Shown one piece after another: positions 11,953 to 24,790 of a DNA stretch of 64,000 bases; position 1 is the stretch's first letter; every line of letters begins with the position of its first letter. Position numbers and translations under genes: made by a program. Source of the DNA: Paragordius varius (Eukaryota; Nematomorpha); NCBI GenBank assembly GCA_964247055.1, contig OZ176055.1, forward strand, positions 7,440,001 to 7,504,000, written 5' to 3'. The notes beneath the pieces are model-generated. The model searched no databases and was not told where the DNA came from. It worked only from the letters and a program-made list of their open reading frames with translations.

Positions 11953-13399
11953 ACTAAAAGCAAAGCTGATATTTTCTGATAAAAAACTTTATGTTCTAAT
12001 TTTGATAAAAGGATATTTCTAAAAAATTCATTTGTTTGAAACTTCTTTTTTATCAAAATTTTGGTGAAGTTAACTTGATAGTAACATAAAGTGATGGAAA
12101 CAGTATAAAAATACTGTTTTTCAATATATTATAAGAAGATATATAAGTTTTCGATTGAAAGATTTGTTATACTTATATTCAATAAATATATGTAAAAATA
12201 TATTATAAAAAATAGATTTGAGGACGGCAAATTTTTAATCAAAATTTTAGGTTATAGAAATGGTCAGCATCATAGTATAAAAATTAGATTATATTTTTAA
12301 GTGTTTATTCCGTTTCTAAGGGCTTTTTGTCAATTTTTGCTATAAATGGAATGTCACAGTGTCAATCGTTTATAAAATTGATCAAATATATATATTCAGA
12401 TAAGAAAATATATCAGGATTATCTAGGTGCTTTTGGCTTTGGGCCTTATATATGAGAGATTTAACAAAGTTTAAATTTTGTGGTAAGTGTATCGGAAAAT
12501 AGAAAAATTTGCGCACATTTTGTTAAATATTTTGTTTTGCTTTTTATGTGTAGTTTATGGTATACTTTAATATTTTTTGAAAGGGAGCATTAGCTTTCAT
12601 AAAAAAATTTAATTTTTGGATATGGGCTCCATAAGTCTCAAATTTTTTGCTCTTCCTAAATGGCCTAGTTTTAAAACAAACGTAATGTCGAGATTGGGCG
12701 ATAAAAATTATAAATATGCTGAATTTTGATATAGCTAAAAATGATTTTTTTAAAATGCATTTTTATTCAATATATTAAGTTTAAGGAGAATTTTTTTAAA
12801 CGTGCTTCATTCTATTTTGAGGCATGATGGTATTAAATGTTTTAATAATATAAACTTTTATACATAACTTAAGGGGGATAAAATTTCTTACCTCAGAATT
12901 ATATTCGTTGGTCTTTAATATGTAAAATATAACTGTGATTATAGAAAAATGAAAGCAAACGAAATTTTAAATTAAAATTCGTAAACGATATAATTGTTCA
13001 GCATCATTGAATTCTAATATAAAAAGTTTTCATATATCTTAAACGATTTATAACTTTTTCGACGATGTCAAACGATATGAAGTATCCATCTTTTCTTAAA
13101 AATTTAATTTTTGAAAAAAGTGTGCTTTTTTTAAATAATATTTGTTATCAAAATTTAGCATTTACAATTTTTATCGCAAACTCTCATCATTTTTGCGTTT
13201 ATTTTAAGAGACCTAGCCCATTTATTGGGACTTTTAGAGTACTGATCTATAAATTGAAAATTTTAAAAATATTGTTTAGACCTTCTGACTTGAAAGAAAA
13301 CCGATCATAATTAAAAGATATGTTAATATTCTTTAAATTATATCTAGGATAATTGTTTAAATTTATCTGTGTGGTTTTCCTTACTGAATTTATCTTTCC
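11953..13399. other. No gene; old dispersed repeats
   Basis: Several blocks resemble other parts of the window (gttcagcatcattgaatt at 12,997 and 54,697). I could not define ends or coding content. The 81-residue frame at 13,065 is AT-rich and unremarkable. Confidence 0.4.
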
Positions 13400-13615
13400 A
13401 TATAAATCCTAGTATCCTGCACCAGCAGGTCCCTTCGAAAGCGGTAAAAATTTTCTCTTTTTTATAGTCCAACTCTCACGCCCATATGTGGTGACCCAGC
13501 GAATGAAAGGATTGAGCACTCTTTTTTTGTTTTGCACTACAGTTATATTCTTCCAGATCTTTAATAATTTGGTCATCGCTTTCCTACCCAATGATATTCT
13601 CTTTCAGATGTCAGA
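13400..13615 (-). pseudogene. LINE reverse-transcriptase C-terminal scrap
   Basis: The minus-strand frame 13,591-13,409 reads GRKAMTKLLKIWKN, then RVLNPFIRWVTTYGRESWTI, then KK. This matches the region just downstream of the RT domain in RTE/BovB- and Jockey-like LINEs, whose consensus is roughly K-x(n)-VFPVATYGCESWTLKK. Only this fragment is present, with no 3' tail or target duplication, so it is a truncated old insertion. Confidence 0.55.
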
Positions 13616-14016
13616 AAAAATAATAAAAATAGCGTATTAAATTTAAAGACATTTTGAATTAAGGTTGAGTTTAAATTTTAAGATAGTTTAGATTAAAAAT
13701 CAAAATACCATACTCGTTTTTTATTAGACATGTATATCCTAAGATTTTTAAACAATTTTTAACAAAGTTAATAATTTTAAATGAATTCCCGTTTATTATT
13801 AAAAAATGGAAACATAAAAAATTAGATTTATATTTTGTGGATAAATTAAATATATTAATTATTATTTATGTATTTAAGGCAAAATCACCACACAATAATA
13901 TTAAAAATATAATTTTATGAAATATATATTTGGAGCAACTATATTTACGAGGGAATTGCATCTTTCACATTATTATTGTAGGATATTATCTTTGAAATTT
14001 TTCAAGAAGCAAAAAC
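13616..14016. other. 3' flank of the carrier gene, no gene seen
   Basis: AT-rich; no further exon or repeat boundary recognised between the LINE scrap and the stop codon of the carrier gene. Confidence 0.5.
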
Positions 14017-15582
14017 TTAGCTTTCCGGGAAAATCAAGTTGAGAAATTTCATACACAGTTCATACCCCAAGAAGCAAGCCTATAAAAAATAGCAAAGCTT
14101 TAAATGTAACAAATCCAACAATCGATTATCATAAAAATCTATTAAAACACAAATTATACAGCGTTTGCAGGGAAAGCCCTAAGCATGACTGGTCCAGCTC
14201 CACTATAAAACACGGATAACCGATGGGTCAGACCTTTTCCTTGTGTTTCATTCATGATTTCACGAAAAACTGAACGAATTCCGTTAGGGTACGTACCTTC
14301 AAAAGCTAAAAAATATGTGCAAACTTAGCAAACACATTAATTTGGTTTAAAGATTGAAGCAAATCCAAATTGTAAACTTACAGTGGATTAGATAAAAGAA
14401 TATTAGTAATAAAGAAATTAATATTAGGAGTAAAACAATGAATGTTAGTGAAAATAAAAAAGAAACAAAGGGCCATGGTGCACGAGCAAACATTACCATA
14501 CCCATTAAATAATAATTGTTATTTAGTATTAGTGAAAGAAAAAAAAGGAAAGGAAGGGCATATTGAGTATATAATACCATACTACAATGTAATATTCTTT
14601 TCCTTCATTAGTAAATGGTAAAAAATAATTATTATTTGATGGGTATGGGAATGCTTACTCGTGCACCATGGCCCTTTGTTTCTTTTTTTTCACTAATATT
14701 CATTTTTTTACTCCTAATATTCATTTTTTTACTACAATTATTCTTTTATTTAATCCACTCTATATTATCCTATTAACTATCATCAACAGTTTATCCCAAG
14801 GGTATCCAATACAAATAGCTTTGCAGGCCGCAGTTGAAATACACATGGACATTAATAAATATTTTATTAGATTACGAACATACGACTTCGAATTACAAAC
14901 ACAAAATATGATTTTTTTCTAGTTGGTGGTCAATTAGAAGACTTATTAAAAAAACAATAAAATCAATTTTACTAAGATTTTTAAACATATTTTTGCAAAT
15001 TATGGATTGCCAAATTTTTCGCGGGCCGCACACAATGTATCAGAGGACCGCGTGTTGGAAACCCTTGGTTTTTTTCTTTTATGGTGAAACCTGTTTGTAG
15101 GCGAGACTTCAAAACATCTGGTGGTATAGCAATGGTCCAATTGGCTATACCAGCTAACCCCCCAGCTACAATCGTACTTAATGGGCTCAATTTTCTAATC
15201 AAACGCACAAAATATAAAACATAAAAAAATTAAAAATGCGTATAAAAAATGGTTTTGGCATATTTACTTGGTATCTCCTCCGCTAAGTTTCTGCTTTAGC
15301 CATTCGTATGTTGCAAAATAAACTCCACTTGCTGGGACATCTATGAATATAATGTGGTTAATTTAATATTTCTTATTAAAGATGAGTGTAAGATATGGTA
15401 AATTTTAATATATGTCCTTATCAATCACTATTGTTGTTTAATTACAATAAATCTTTAGCAAAACAAATAATTAATTCGTAAGTCACTAATAAAACTCTTT
15501 CGCACAGACATATAATTTTCGCTATTGCTTGCACAATGTACATCTATAACTATGTAGAAAATAATAAAATTGATATTTGATA

Positions 15583-15613
<31 letters not shown>

Positions 15614-18600
15614 GTTTAGAGCAGTGGGACTCACCAAAAAAATTTGACGGGCCAAATAAAATATATATTATTTTCGAGGGCCATGAACCTTATAAATGAA
15701 AATAATCCATAGCTATTTGATATACATGTACATATTTATACCCTAAATCAGTACAATGAATTTTTTGCGGATCGCACGTAAATGAAAACTCATTGCACCA
15801 TTTAGTTTAAAATATTAAAATAATTTGATAAAAACATTTATTTTGATATTAACCAATAATTTTTGCCAAATTTGGTTTCGCCTCATGACAGACCAATCTT
15901 AATACGTCGTCCATATGATCATCAGTTAAGCGATTTCTGTATGTATTCTTGACATGCTTCATTTTTGAATATGCGGTCTCACACATGTAAGTTGCGGGAA
16001 AAACAGTTGGGATAACTTGAGCACATTTTTTTATATTTTCATATTTATTTGGCACATCTTGCCAAAACTCTACATATCTTTCTTCTCTATGATTCTCCTT
16101 GAATATAGCCCCAAATTGGAATCATTTTTACGAATACTTCAATGATATTCGCCTGATCAAAACCGAAATGCTCAAGTTGCTTAATATTGGATATATCCAT
16201 GTGCCATGGATTTTCAACGATTTTTAAGCAATTTTTAATATCTCTTAATTCCTGAAATCTGAATTTCATCTCATTAGATAAAAATTTTAAATGATTGTCT
16301 ATTATTAAATTAACTCCGCGGTAAATTCCATATTTTCTTCATAAATCGTTTTAAGTGTTGGAAAATATAGAGTTTTTTATTTATAAATTTTATTAATATA
16401 TTATTAATTTTTGTTCAAAAGCAGATATTTTATTAGCAAATTTAGTTATTAATTTGCTCCCTTGAAGACTTGTTTAAAAATACTAAATTTATAAGTAATG
16501 TCGCAAAGGTAAGCTAAAACCCACTATTTGTCACTATTAATTTCCCCGTCAAATTTTCTGTTATCTTTTGTAAATAATAGAATTTCATGTCTTAAAAAAT
16601 TTATTCAATAATTTGCTAAGGCTTAGCCATCTCACAGCAATGTACAAAAGAAGATCCTTAAACTGATTGTGGATTCAGAAAATATTTGAATTTACGGCGG
16701 TTGAATTCTCTGCCACGGATTAACATTCAAATAAAAAAATGCAACCATTTATTAGACAGTCATTTATTAGTTGGGAATCAATATTTCATATTTTTACCTA
16801 AAATAGAGCAAATTTCATATGAAGCTAATGTTACATCTTTTTCCTGGGAGAAAGCTATGGACATAAGATTTTTCTTTCTGTTATAATTCCTTAATCATTA
16901 ATAATTTTCGTTTCTTTCCTCATGATTTTCTGATAATTTATGAGAATGATGGATTGTAAAATGTCTTTCAATATTGTATTTTTTATAATGTTGTCCTTAC
17001 AATAAGGCAGGTAACAACATTTTTATTTAAAACGACAAAGAATTTTTCATCCCATTCTCTTTTAAAGGAGCTATTTTAATCGGATAATTTACGTTTTTTA
17101 GCATTAGATGTCATCCTTTAAATTTATGTTTAAATATTATATAAATTTTTTCAAAAAAATAGGAATATAATTTGTATGCTATAAAAAAAACAGGTTGAAA
17201 TTTAATGATGTTGATTTAAATATTTTATGGGAATAAATAATAAAAAATGAGGCAGGATAGCAATGAAAAAAATATGTATCTGCAAGTTTGGGTGAAAGGC
17301 TTGCTTAAATACAAAAAAGGAAAGCAATAAAAATTTCAAAATTGAAAAGGAAATAGAATACAGAAACAGAAACAACGCGTGCCAATATTTTAAAATTATT
17401 TTAATGTAGGGATATTTTTTACATTTCGATATGGGTAAAAAATAAAAACTACCAAAATTAAATCTAAAGAAAATAAATCAATATTAAAATCGAAAATTCG
17501 TTTATGTGTTAAAAAAATAATATAAGTATCAATATGGCATAGGGCAATTTTAAAGCACTCTTAGGGCCGCATGCGGCTCGCCGTTTAAATACCACTGGTT
17601 TAGAGTATCGTTTTCCTTTTTTTATATTAAAGGGTAAGGACTTAATTTGCATTCCGACATGTCAAGGCTTTGACACTCGTCTGGCCAGGGCTGACAGTGA
17701 TGGTGGAAAAGATACGTAGTTTCAGGGTTAGAACTATGAGTAGCGTAAGTGTCTGGCGTCCTACCTACTATACCATATGCTTTTATCATAAGTAATTAAT
17801 ACGGTTGTTATATTTTTTTGGTGTATATTAATGAAATATTAATACCTTCCTTTTTTTGATAAGACATCCAAAAAAGCTCCAAATCCGTTTACTTATAACT
17901 TTATATTAATATATAATTCCCAAAATTATCTTATTATTTTTTTTAATTATATCCAAGCTAATTTCAATATCTATCTTTTTAATGCTTAAAAGTATATAAA
18001 CGCCCCCATACCTCTTAACAGTGTCGCGCAAGTGCCTTTAAATACGCTGGGAAGGCCACCATTTCGATAAAGCTTTTTAAGAACGTCCCCAGGACCGGAA
18101 TATAATTTTTCTTTGGAGGAATTGTGTTGCTGAGTCTTACATTACGAAAAAATATAAAAACAATTATAAAATAAATATATATTAAAAATTATGACGTAAA
18201 AATACTTGTAATAAACACTTAATACGTTCCCCGGGAGCCATAATAGCTGTTGTAAAAACACCAGATAACATACCAGCATTGAATATTTGCAAAAGTCTAC
18301 AGAGCCAAATTTTAAAAGAATTAAAACATAACATATTCGTGAAAATTGAAAAGAAACAATTGAAATTTATAACATTTTCTAAATCATTAAAATTTGTTGA
18401 AATTAATAATCTTACGTATAATTGGTCTTATTTTCCGGAATTTTTTGTAACTTTTTACCAACGGCAAAACCAAAAAAACAAAGGGCAAACATGGGACTTA
18501 CACCAATTAATGGGGCTGCCATACCTTTATAAAATCCTTTAAGGCCCTAATATATTTTGAGAATAGACATATATTTGCATTGTAAAAATTTATTAAATAT

Positions 18601-18944
18601 GTACCTACTTCATTGGTATAGGTGTGACGTGCGCATTCGATTGCACTCTTATGTATAATCTGATCACCCACTGCTACCCTGGGTTGAGTTTGCAAGCGAA
18701 CCTGATTTATACATAGGATGAATAGCTAAACTAAATAATGGCTAGGAAAGGTTAATGAAATTAAAATCTTTGATTAATTTATACAAATTATATTAATTGC
18801 TAAAGTTAATTTAATTTTCGTACAAAAAACCTTAATTGTGTCCAAAGGATGTCCGGTAAAAACCAAAAACATGCCTCCAACACCTCCAGCCACAAAATCT
18901 TTTAAAGGGTTTACTTTAACCTGCTGGTTTTCTGCTGAAGGCAT
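14017..18944 (-). CDS. SLC25A20: Mitochondrial carnitine/acylcarnitine carrier (SLC25A20 type)
   Basis: Inner-membrane antiporter exchanging acylcarnitine for carnitine, feeding mitochondrial fatty-acid oxidation. Nine exons on the minus strand: 18,944-18,831, 18,701-18,609, 18,546-18,416, 18,296-18,206, 18,129-18,012, 15,340-15,268, 15,194-15,091, 14,296-14,160 and 14,079-14,017. They sum to 924 nt (307 aa), close to human CACL (301). All junctions are GT-AG with consistent phase. The three solute-carrier signatures are present: [19 protein letters not shown] and IPPDVLKSR. Other family landmarks are [83 protein letters not shown] and ACFLGYEL. The start MPSAENQQ is the first ATG before the first signature. 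Intron 5 (2.7 kb) holds a hAT element and a SINE; intron 7 holds a palindromic repeat and a small hAT-like scrap (15,016-15,070). It appears intact. Confidence 0.95.
14383..14764. repeat. Palindromic repeat in carrier-gene intron 7
   Basis: Arms 14,383-14,520 and about 14,618-14,764 are inverted copies; both contain aaagggccatggtgcacgag in opposite orientation. The frames open across it (for example 14,668-14,922) come from the repeat and not from a gene. Confidence 0.75.
15622..17597 (-). mobile_element. hAT transposon (ZBED5/FAM200-like), broken
   Basis: Ends CAGTGGgactcacc and aaataCCACTG, flanked by the identical 8-bp duplication gtttagag (15,614-15,621 and 17,598-17,605), as expected for hAT. 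The minus strand carries transposase fragments. 16,269-16,087 has [20 protein letters not shown]. 16,055-15,849 is the C-terminal hAT dimerisation segment ([20 protein letters not shown], then TYRNRLTD). The rest is too decayed to read; no complete transposase. Inserted in intron 5 of the carrier gene. The target duplication is still perfect although the coding part has decayed. Confidence 0.9.
17640..17790 (-). mobile_element. Probable tRNA-derived SINE
   Basis: On the minus strand the head reads tggtatagtaggtaggacgc, like a pol III A box, and about 40 bases later agttctaaccctgaaac, like a B box. The body that follows is GC-richer than its surroundings (ccagacgagtgtcaaagcc) and ends near an A-rich run. 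No second copy was found in this window, so the SINE call rests on the boxes and composition only. Confidence 0.45.
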
Positions 18945-19331
18945 GAACCTTTCATTAAAACATTATGATAGCTGTTTTATTAAGATATTTTCGGGATTTA
19001 AAGTAAATAGTTAGATATGGTAATTAATACTTTGATGAATTATAGTTTGTAATAGCCCTAATTAGAACTCTATATTTTTATTTATAAATTGTTATTATTT
19101 GGCGTAACTAATTGACATACGTTTTGTGTATGCTGTTGCAGAGTCGGTAACTTTTAGAACGGCCATCCAACAAATTTTAAACTCTGCAAATTTTTTGGTT
19201 TTAGGTCAGATCCAACAGACAAAACCCTAATAATATATACACTGCGTACATAATTGAGGGATATGAAAAAATCTGATGAACATATATATTCTGATAGGAA
19301 AGTGCATCAGAATTATCATGGTGCATTGGTG

Positions 19332-19913
19332 TTAACACTTGGATACAACACACTCATTTTAGTCATTCGATTCTAATTGGGGTAGTTGGATACCCCAGGC
19401 CTGTTTAAAATCAAATACTTTACAAAGTATGGAAGCAATCGAAACCATGGCAAAGTTTTGCACTTATATAACATTAATAAACCAAAATATATAAAAAATT
19501 TTATTCAAAAATACTTGATATTACTTATTTTGAGCTAAAACTGAGAGGTTAAAATTTAGTCAACGTGACATGTGTCAAATTGTAAAATTACAAAAAAATA
19601 CAAAATAAACCGCTTTTTCTATTTCTATCTATGTTAGATGTAATTTATATAAAAAATAAGCTTTAGTTTTACCCTTAAAATTAAATGAAGATAATATTTT
19701 GCAAAATTGTAAAATAAAAATGGCGTCGAAGTAGTTTGAGATGGAACTTTTTTTTCAAAACAAAATTTTATCAAGATATTTTGGGATATTTATATAATAT
19801 TTATCAGGATAGAAGCATAAATAAAAATTGGGACCGTTCCCTTCAGTAGTTTTTTAAAATTTAATTTTTTAGTATGGGGTATTTAGATACCCCAATTTGA
19901 ATCGAAGTGTTAA
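19332..19913. mobile_element. TTAA-flanked MITE, full length (582 bp)
   Basis: Begins TTAACACTTGGATACAACAC and ends aatcgaagtgTTAA. Inner inverted words ggggtagttggatacccc and ggggtatttagatacccc lie near each end. Sits just upstream of the carrier gene. Same family as 10.6, 22.96, 37.9, 40.9 and 51.1 kb. Confidence 0.8.
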
Positions 19914-21430
19914 AGCCGAGGGATGTAAATTATTTGCACATTTTGGGAATTAAAATCGAAACGGCACCTTTTATGTTTGATCAGATTTTTAATAAAAGCT
20001 GGAATATTCTGAAATCAATACAATATTTTTTATAAAATATTAATTTTTCGATGTAAGCTCCAAGAGTTTAAAATTTTTACCCTTCAGATGAGCTAGACAT
20101 CTTTAAAACAAAAAAATTCCTAGATTTGCGATAATTTTTAAATATATTTAGATTTGGCATGAAATGAAATTTTCAGCAAAAATTTGTCGAAGCGCGCTTC
20201 CCACTATTATGAGTCATTATAGAACGGTATAAAAACTCCATAAAATAATTTAAAATATAGAAATTTCGCTGAACATTTCTATCACATCAAATTTTATTTA
20301 AAGATTTTTTCAAATTTTAGTTATTTTTCGTAAAAATGCAATTTATAATTAACATAAATTACACGAACTTATATTTTAATCATAGGAGGTGATAAAAAAA
20401 GTCCCGTATTATCGAATTACATAGAAAACGTATTTTTGGTTTTTATACCCATATCCATGCCTCAAAATAGTTTATACACTTTACAAATTTTTGCTAAAAA
20501 TGGAATTGTTGAATAAAGTGTGCATTTTTTCACAAATATATTTTTTTGTACATAGAATGTGGTGATAGAAAAATTAATAATAGACGACTTGAGTCAAGCT
20601 AGAAAACTTAATTCGGAGAAAAATCAAATGATCAAGTAAAACTTGAAGATTTCGCTCGTGTGGTATGGGGCACACTTGAAAATTAAATATATGCATAAAA
20701 TTATTTTGGATACTAATGTATATAATTTTGGTTTTTAGGAAATTAAAACCTTTTAACTGCGATAAACTGTTTATTTGATAATTTTTGGCTAAACTTATTC
20801 GAATTGGCTACAAAAGATAAATTTTTTGAAAAACTCTGTTAAAATATAAGAACAATCATAATATGCTAAATTTACTAATTCCGTGAACCCAAAAAATTTG
20901 TTCACGAAAATGTCGTAAAATTAATAATTAAATATTAATCTTGTTAAATTTTCCTATCTTCGTTTTATAAAAAATATTAACTAATTTATTTCAAATGTAA
21001 TATTGATATTAAATAAAAATAATATATATTGTGTAAACATCCCATTATATTTGCAAATCTCCAAAAAAATTTAGTAGGTGGTAAAATAGTAGAGAATGTT
21101 TTAAGGGCGAATGGTTTCAGCAACTAAATTTTTGTTACCGGGCACAATATTTAAAAAAAATCCATAATATAAGATCCGTATGAAAACCTCAATAAATGAG
21201 TATTGTATTGATTATTTTCTGTTTGTTCCTTATTTCATAAATCTTGTCTAAAATTGATCAAAATATTTTCCTTATAATTCAAATGTTGGCAATAAATGTT
21301 GAATTCATAAGCAAAATATTTGTAAGTGTTTTTTTTCACCGACTTCAAGTGTACACTTGCTGGCTTAAGTAAACTTGCCTTGATTGAAGTCAAGTGTGTG
21401 TGAATTTTTTATCACTCCACCCATTGAATG
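19914..21430. other. No gene recognised
   Basis: AT-rich sequence with words shared with 12-13 kb. Short cttgaagtcaagtg-like palindromes occur near 20,590-20,690 and 21,335-21,410, but I could not establish them as the ends of one element. Confidence 0.4.
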
Positions 21431-22360
21431 TGTGGTTAATGAGCTTATACAATGTCCCTTACATGATAAACACATTTCGATCCTTTAGCACCTGAACTGA
21501 AGCGGAAATTTTACAAAGATTTAGCCAACGAATTTAAGTGTCCCAATTTGATAAATAACGATAATAAATTCAACATTTTGTCAATACGAAACCCTATTAG
21601 ACCATTCAAAGCTCATTGTGACTGACCTTCCAAATTTTTACTCCCTACCCTCTACCGTGATTGGGAATGCCAAACATGATAGTTTACGTGCAGCATATTT
21701 CTTTTATCATATTGCTTCTACAGCCAAATGACAAACATTGATGCAAGATGCGCTGGCCCTAGCTAAATATTTAGGTTATGACGTTTAAATGCCCTTGACA
21801 TAATGGATAATGGTCAATTTTTACAACAGCTAAAGTCTACATCTTCAATTTTAGGTAGTTTTAAGGGTCTAATTTGGTTGATTTGTCATGATTGCTTTTT
21901 TTATTTCGTCAAGATCAGCATCGAATTATTTATTGAGTTTTAGTTACTATGATTTCGTCTTTACGTTAAATTAACAATAATTTTAATAGATAAATATATC
22001 TGCTAGGAGATATTTTTTCGGTGATATTATTAATTTACTTTAAATTTTTATTGTACATCCAATCACCCGCTTTAATACTTTTAGCTTTGTATAATTTTGG
22101 AAGTTTTTGCACAAAGCGATAAAGTGGGGATTATAAATTACAAAAATTGGCTTACATCTACGAATTGGAAAACAAAAATAACATCTATCTTCAATTTTGA
22201 GGAGTTTTAATGATAATAAAATGTTTAGATTGGGATTGCATGTTAGTTTGGTGTCATATCCATTTATCATCATTTTCCAAATTTAATTTTATTTTTAATC
22301 GTATAGGTGCCCACAAATGGTTTCATCTCAAGTTGGATTAGTTCTCCAATAATGTGGTGC
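21431..22360 (+). pseudogene. NMT copy C, inverted 3' fragment
   Basis: Opposite in orientation to NMT copies A and B. It begins inside the NMT-specific insertion (IECVVNEL, then [18 protein letters not shown]) and runs through the exon-3 end, the last intron and the last exon at 22,307-22,352 ([14 protein letters not shown] plus stop, intact). Exon 3 has frameshifts, for example around 21,560 and 21,790, and lacks its 5' half, exons 1-2 and a promoter. Homology with copy A continues past the gene to about 22,880 (7,305 in A), so this is an inverted segmental duplication of about 1.3 kb. Confidence 0.85.
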
Positions 22361-22495
22361 TGGCATTGACATATAATACTTAACGCATAACACATTTTTG
22401 AGATTTTTAGATCCCATATGCTTACTTATGTGTATTTATGTTTTGCATTGCATTTTAAATATGTTAGTCATGTTTTACATGTAATAAAATAATTA

Positions 22496-22736
22496 CACTG
22501 TGTGCAAAAAAATTATTAACAAAATTATTTTTTTCCTCAACTTTTATCATTATTTTTTGATTATAATTTATTATCCTTAGTTTTCACTTTTTGCCTAATT
22601 TAGATTTTCTATTAATATTTAAAAAACTAGGTCGTCAACAAATTAAAATTTTTGCGGCAAATGAATCTGGTCATGGGCTATCTTATGAAAAAAATTTGTT
22701 TGTTAAAAAAATTAACCCTCTTTTTTGCACACAGTG
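22496..22736. mobile_element. MITE with CACTGTGTGCAAAAAA ends
   Basis: Perfect inverted ends CACTGTGTGCAAAAAA / ttttttGCACACAGTG, flanked by atta on both sides. The corresponding place beside NMT copy A (about 7,465) lacks it, so the insertion followed the NMT duplication. A decayed half copy is at 50,020-50,215. Confidence 0.8.
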
Positions 22737-22954
22737 ATTATATAATTTTATACATTAGTGTTTTTGTACCATGTTTTTAAATATAAATTTTTTGGATAAA
22801 TAAATTATAAAATGACCGTATATTTTTTATACTTTAATATAATTAATACCAAATGTTTTTTTAGGCTTCGAAATCATAATATTACACTAAATTACACTAG
22901 ACTACAATTTTTCACTTTTTTTCGTGCCATTCTTTAAATTTAAAATTTATTTCA

Positions 22955-23514
22955 TTAACACTTGGGTACAACACATTCATTTTAGTTTTTTGATTTGGAA
23001 TGGGGTAGTTAAATACCTTAGGCCTGTTTAAATTAAATTCTTTGAAAAATATAGAAGGAATCGAAACCATGGCAAAATCTTGCACTTATATAACATGAAA
23101 TATATTAAAAAATATTCAAAAATACTTGATATTACTTATTTTAAGCTATAGCTGAAAGGTGGAAATCTAGTCAACGTGACATGTGTGCAATGGTAAATTG
23201 AAAAATAATACAAAATAAACCGCTTTTTTATTTTTATCGACGTTAAATGTAATTTAAATAAAAATTTACCTTTGATTTTACCCTTAAAATTAAATGAAGA
23301 CGATATTTTGCAAAAATTTTGTGAAATAAAAGCGTCAAAGTAGTTTGACATGGAACTTTCTTTTCAAAACAAAATTTTATTAAGATATTTTAGCTTATTT
23401 ATATAATTTTTATTAGAAACATAAATTTAAATTAGGACCGTTTCAGTTTTTAAAAATCCTAACTCAAATTTAGTCTGGGGTATTTAGATACCCCAATTTG
23501 AATCGAAGTGTTAA
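22955..23514. mobile_element. TTAA-flanked MITE, full length (560 bp)
   Basis: Begins TTAACACTTGGGTACAACAC, ends aatcgaagtgTTAA, same orientation and inner words as the copy at 19,332. Confidence 0.8.
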
Positions 23515-24788
23515 GATACATAAATAGTATATCTGAAAAAAAATTGGTCTAACACCCAAGAATTTTTAGGGTTTATCGAAAATTTTTGCTCCCTATTTAA
23601 CATTAAACTCGAAATTTTCAAAATTAAAAGTTTTAGATATAGAGCCATGTATTTTAAATGATTCGAAAGAGCGCGAAAAGCTGAATCTTTAAATGGTAGT
23701 TAATCATTAAATCAATCAAATGTAAAAGGTATTTGTGTTTATATAATAAAAAATTTCAATCCTTAAAAAGTCAAAAATTTTCACAGACACTAATTTAAAA
23801 TCATATAAATTATTTTAAAATTATTAGTATCACATTAGTATAAAATTTAAAAAAAATATTTGAAAAAGCTTTTGGTTTGCTTTTTTAATAAAAATTATTT
23901 AGTGGATACTAACATGCATAGATATAACTGTAAATTTATTACATAATCGTTAAAAAGATTAATACCTTAAACTTTGATATTAGTCTTTGAAATTTTGAAA
24001 TTATAAGACTCATAAAGAATTAAATTCCGAGATTGTAATTTTAAAAACGAAAAATTTTATAATGGCTGTTTTAAATGACATAAAAGCAATAAATAAGTGT
24101 TTTAATTAAAAAACTTTCTTGTCTTTTTTGGAATTCATTTCCATCTAGACAAAGTTTGAGCTATTTTCATCCATTAATTTTAAAAATATATTAATTAAAA
24201 AAAAACGCTTTCGCGCGCGTTTGTCGCTTCCTATGTCCAATATTAACTATCGATTTAAAACATATTAGTATGCATTTTAAAGTTTTTATTACTCTTTCGA
24301 ATGATATATTACAAATGGGCATTTGTTGTATATTTTCAAGGAAAAACATTTTTTAGTAAAATTTGGATAAAGAGTGCCAATAATAAAAAAAAACAAATTA
24401 TATAATTTTTATTTAAGTTACTGTTAATGGTAGTAAATATCAGAAAATGCAAAAAACTCGAGTGGCAGAAAAATTTGTTGTCTAGTGTTATTGATTGGAC
24501 TTTACGGGAAAATTTTCAATAATATATTTACCATTTCTTATGTTTGTGATGTTTTTTTCTGTATAGCGTTGGGAATTTATATTTTGTCGTAAAAATTGTT
24601 GACGAGGGCGTCAAGGGACGAATATGGGTGAAATTATAGTTTAATATATTTAGATTTGATTTGTTAAACACCTATTCTCGGTGTAGCTTAGCATGTATCA
24701 CACTACAGACATGATCCTGTTTAAAGACCTATTTGAATAATAAACATTTATATTGGCTCATGAGCTGTTTAACCTTTTTGCATGATTT
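23515..24788. other. No gene recognised
   Basis: AT-rich sequence. I see no coding frame, RNA gene or repeat boundary. Confidence 0.5.
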
Positions 24789-24790
24789 TA

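Noticed and set aside
14347-14922. Hydrophobic frames on both strands in the carrier gene
   Set aside because: They lie in a palindromic intronic repeat; hydrophobicity follows from T-rich sequence.
18279-18695. Frames at 18,279 (+) and 18,507 (-)
   Set aside because: Antisense or intron read-through of carrier exons 2-4.
20580-21420. A transposon bounded by cttgaagtcaagtg-like words
   Set aside because: The words match only over about a dozen bases and no target duplication was found.
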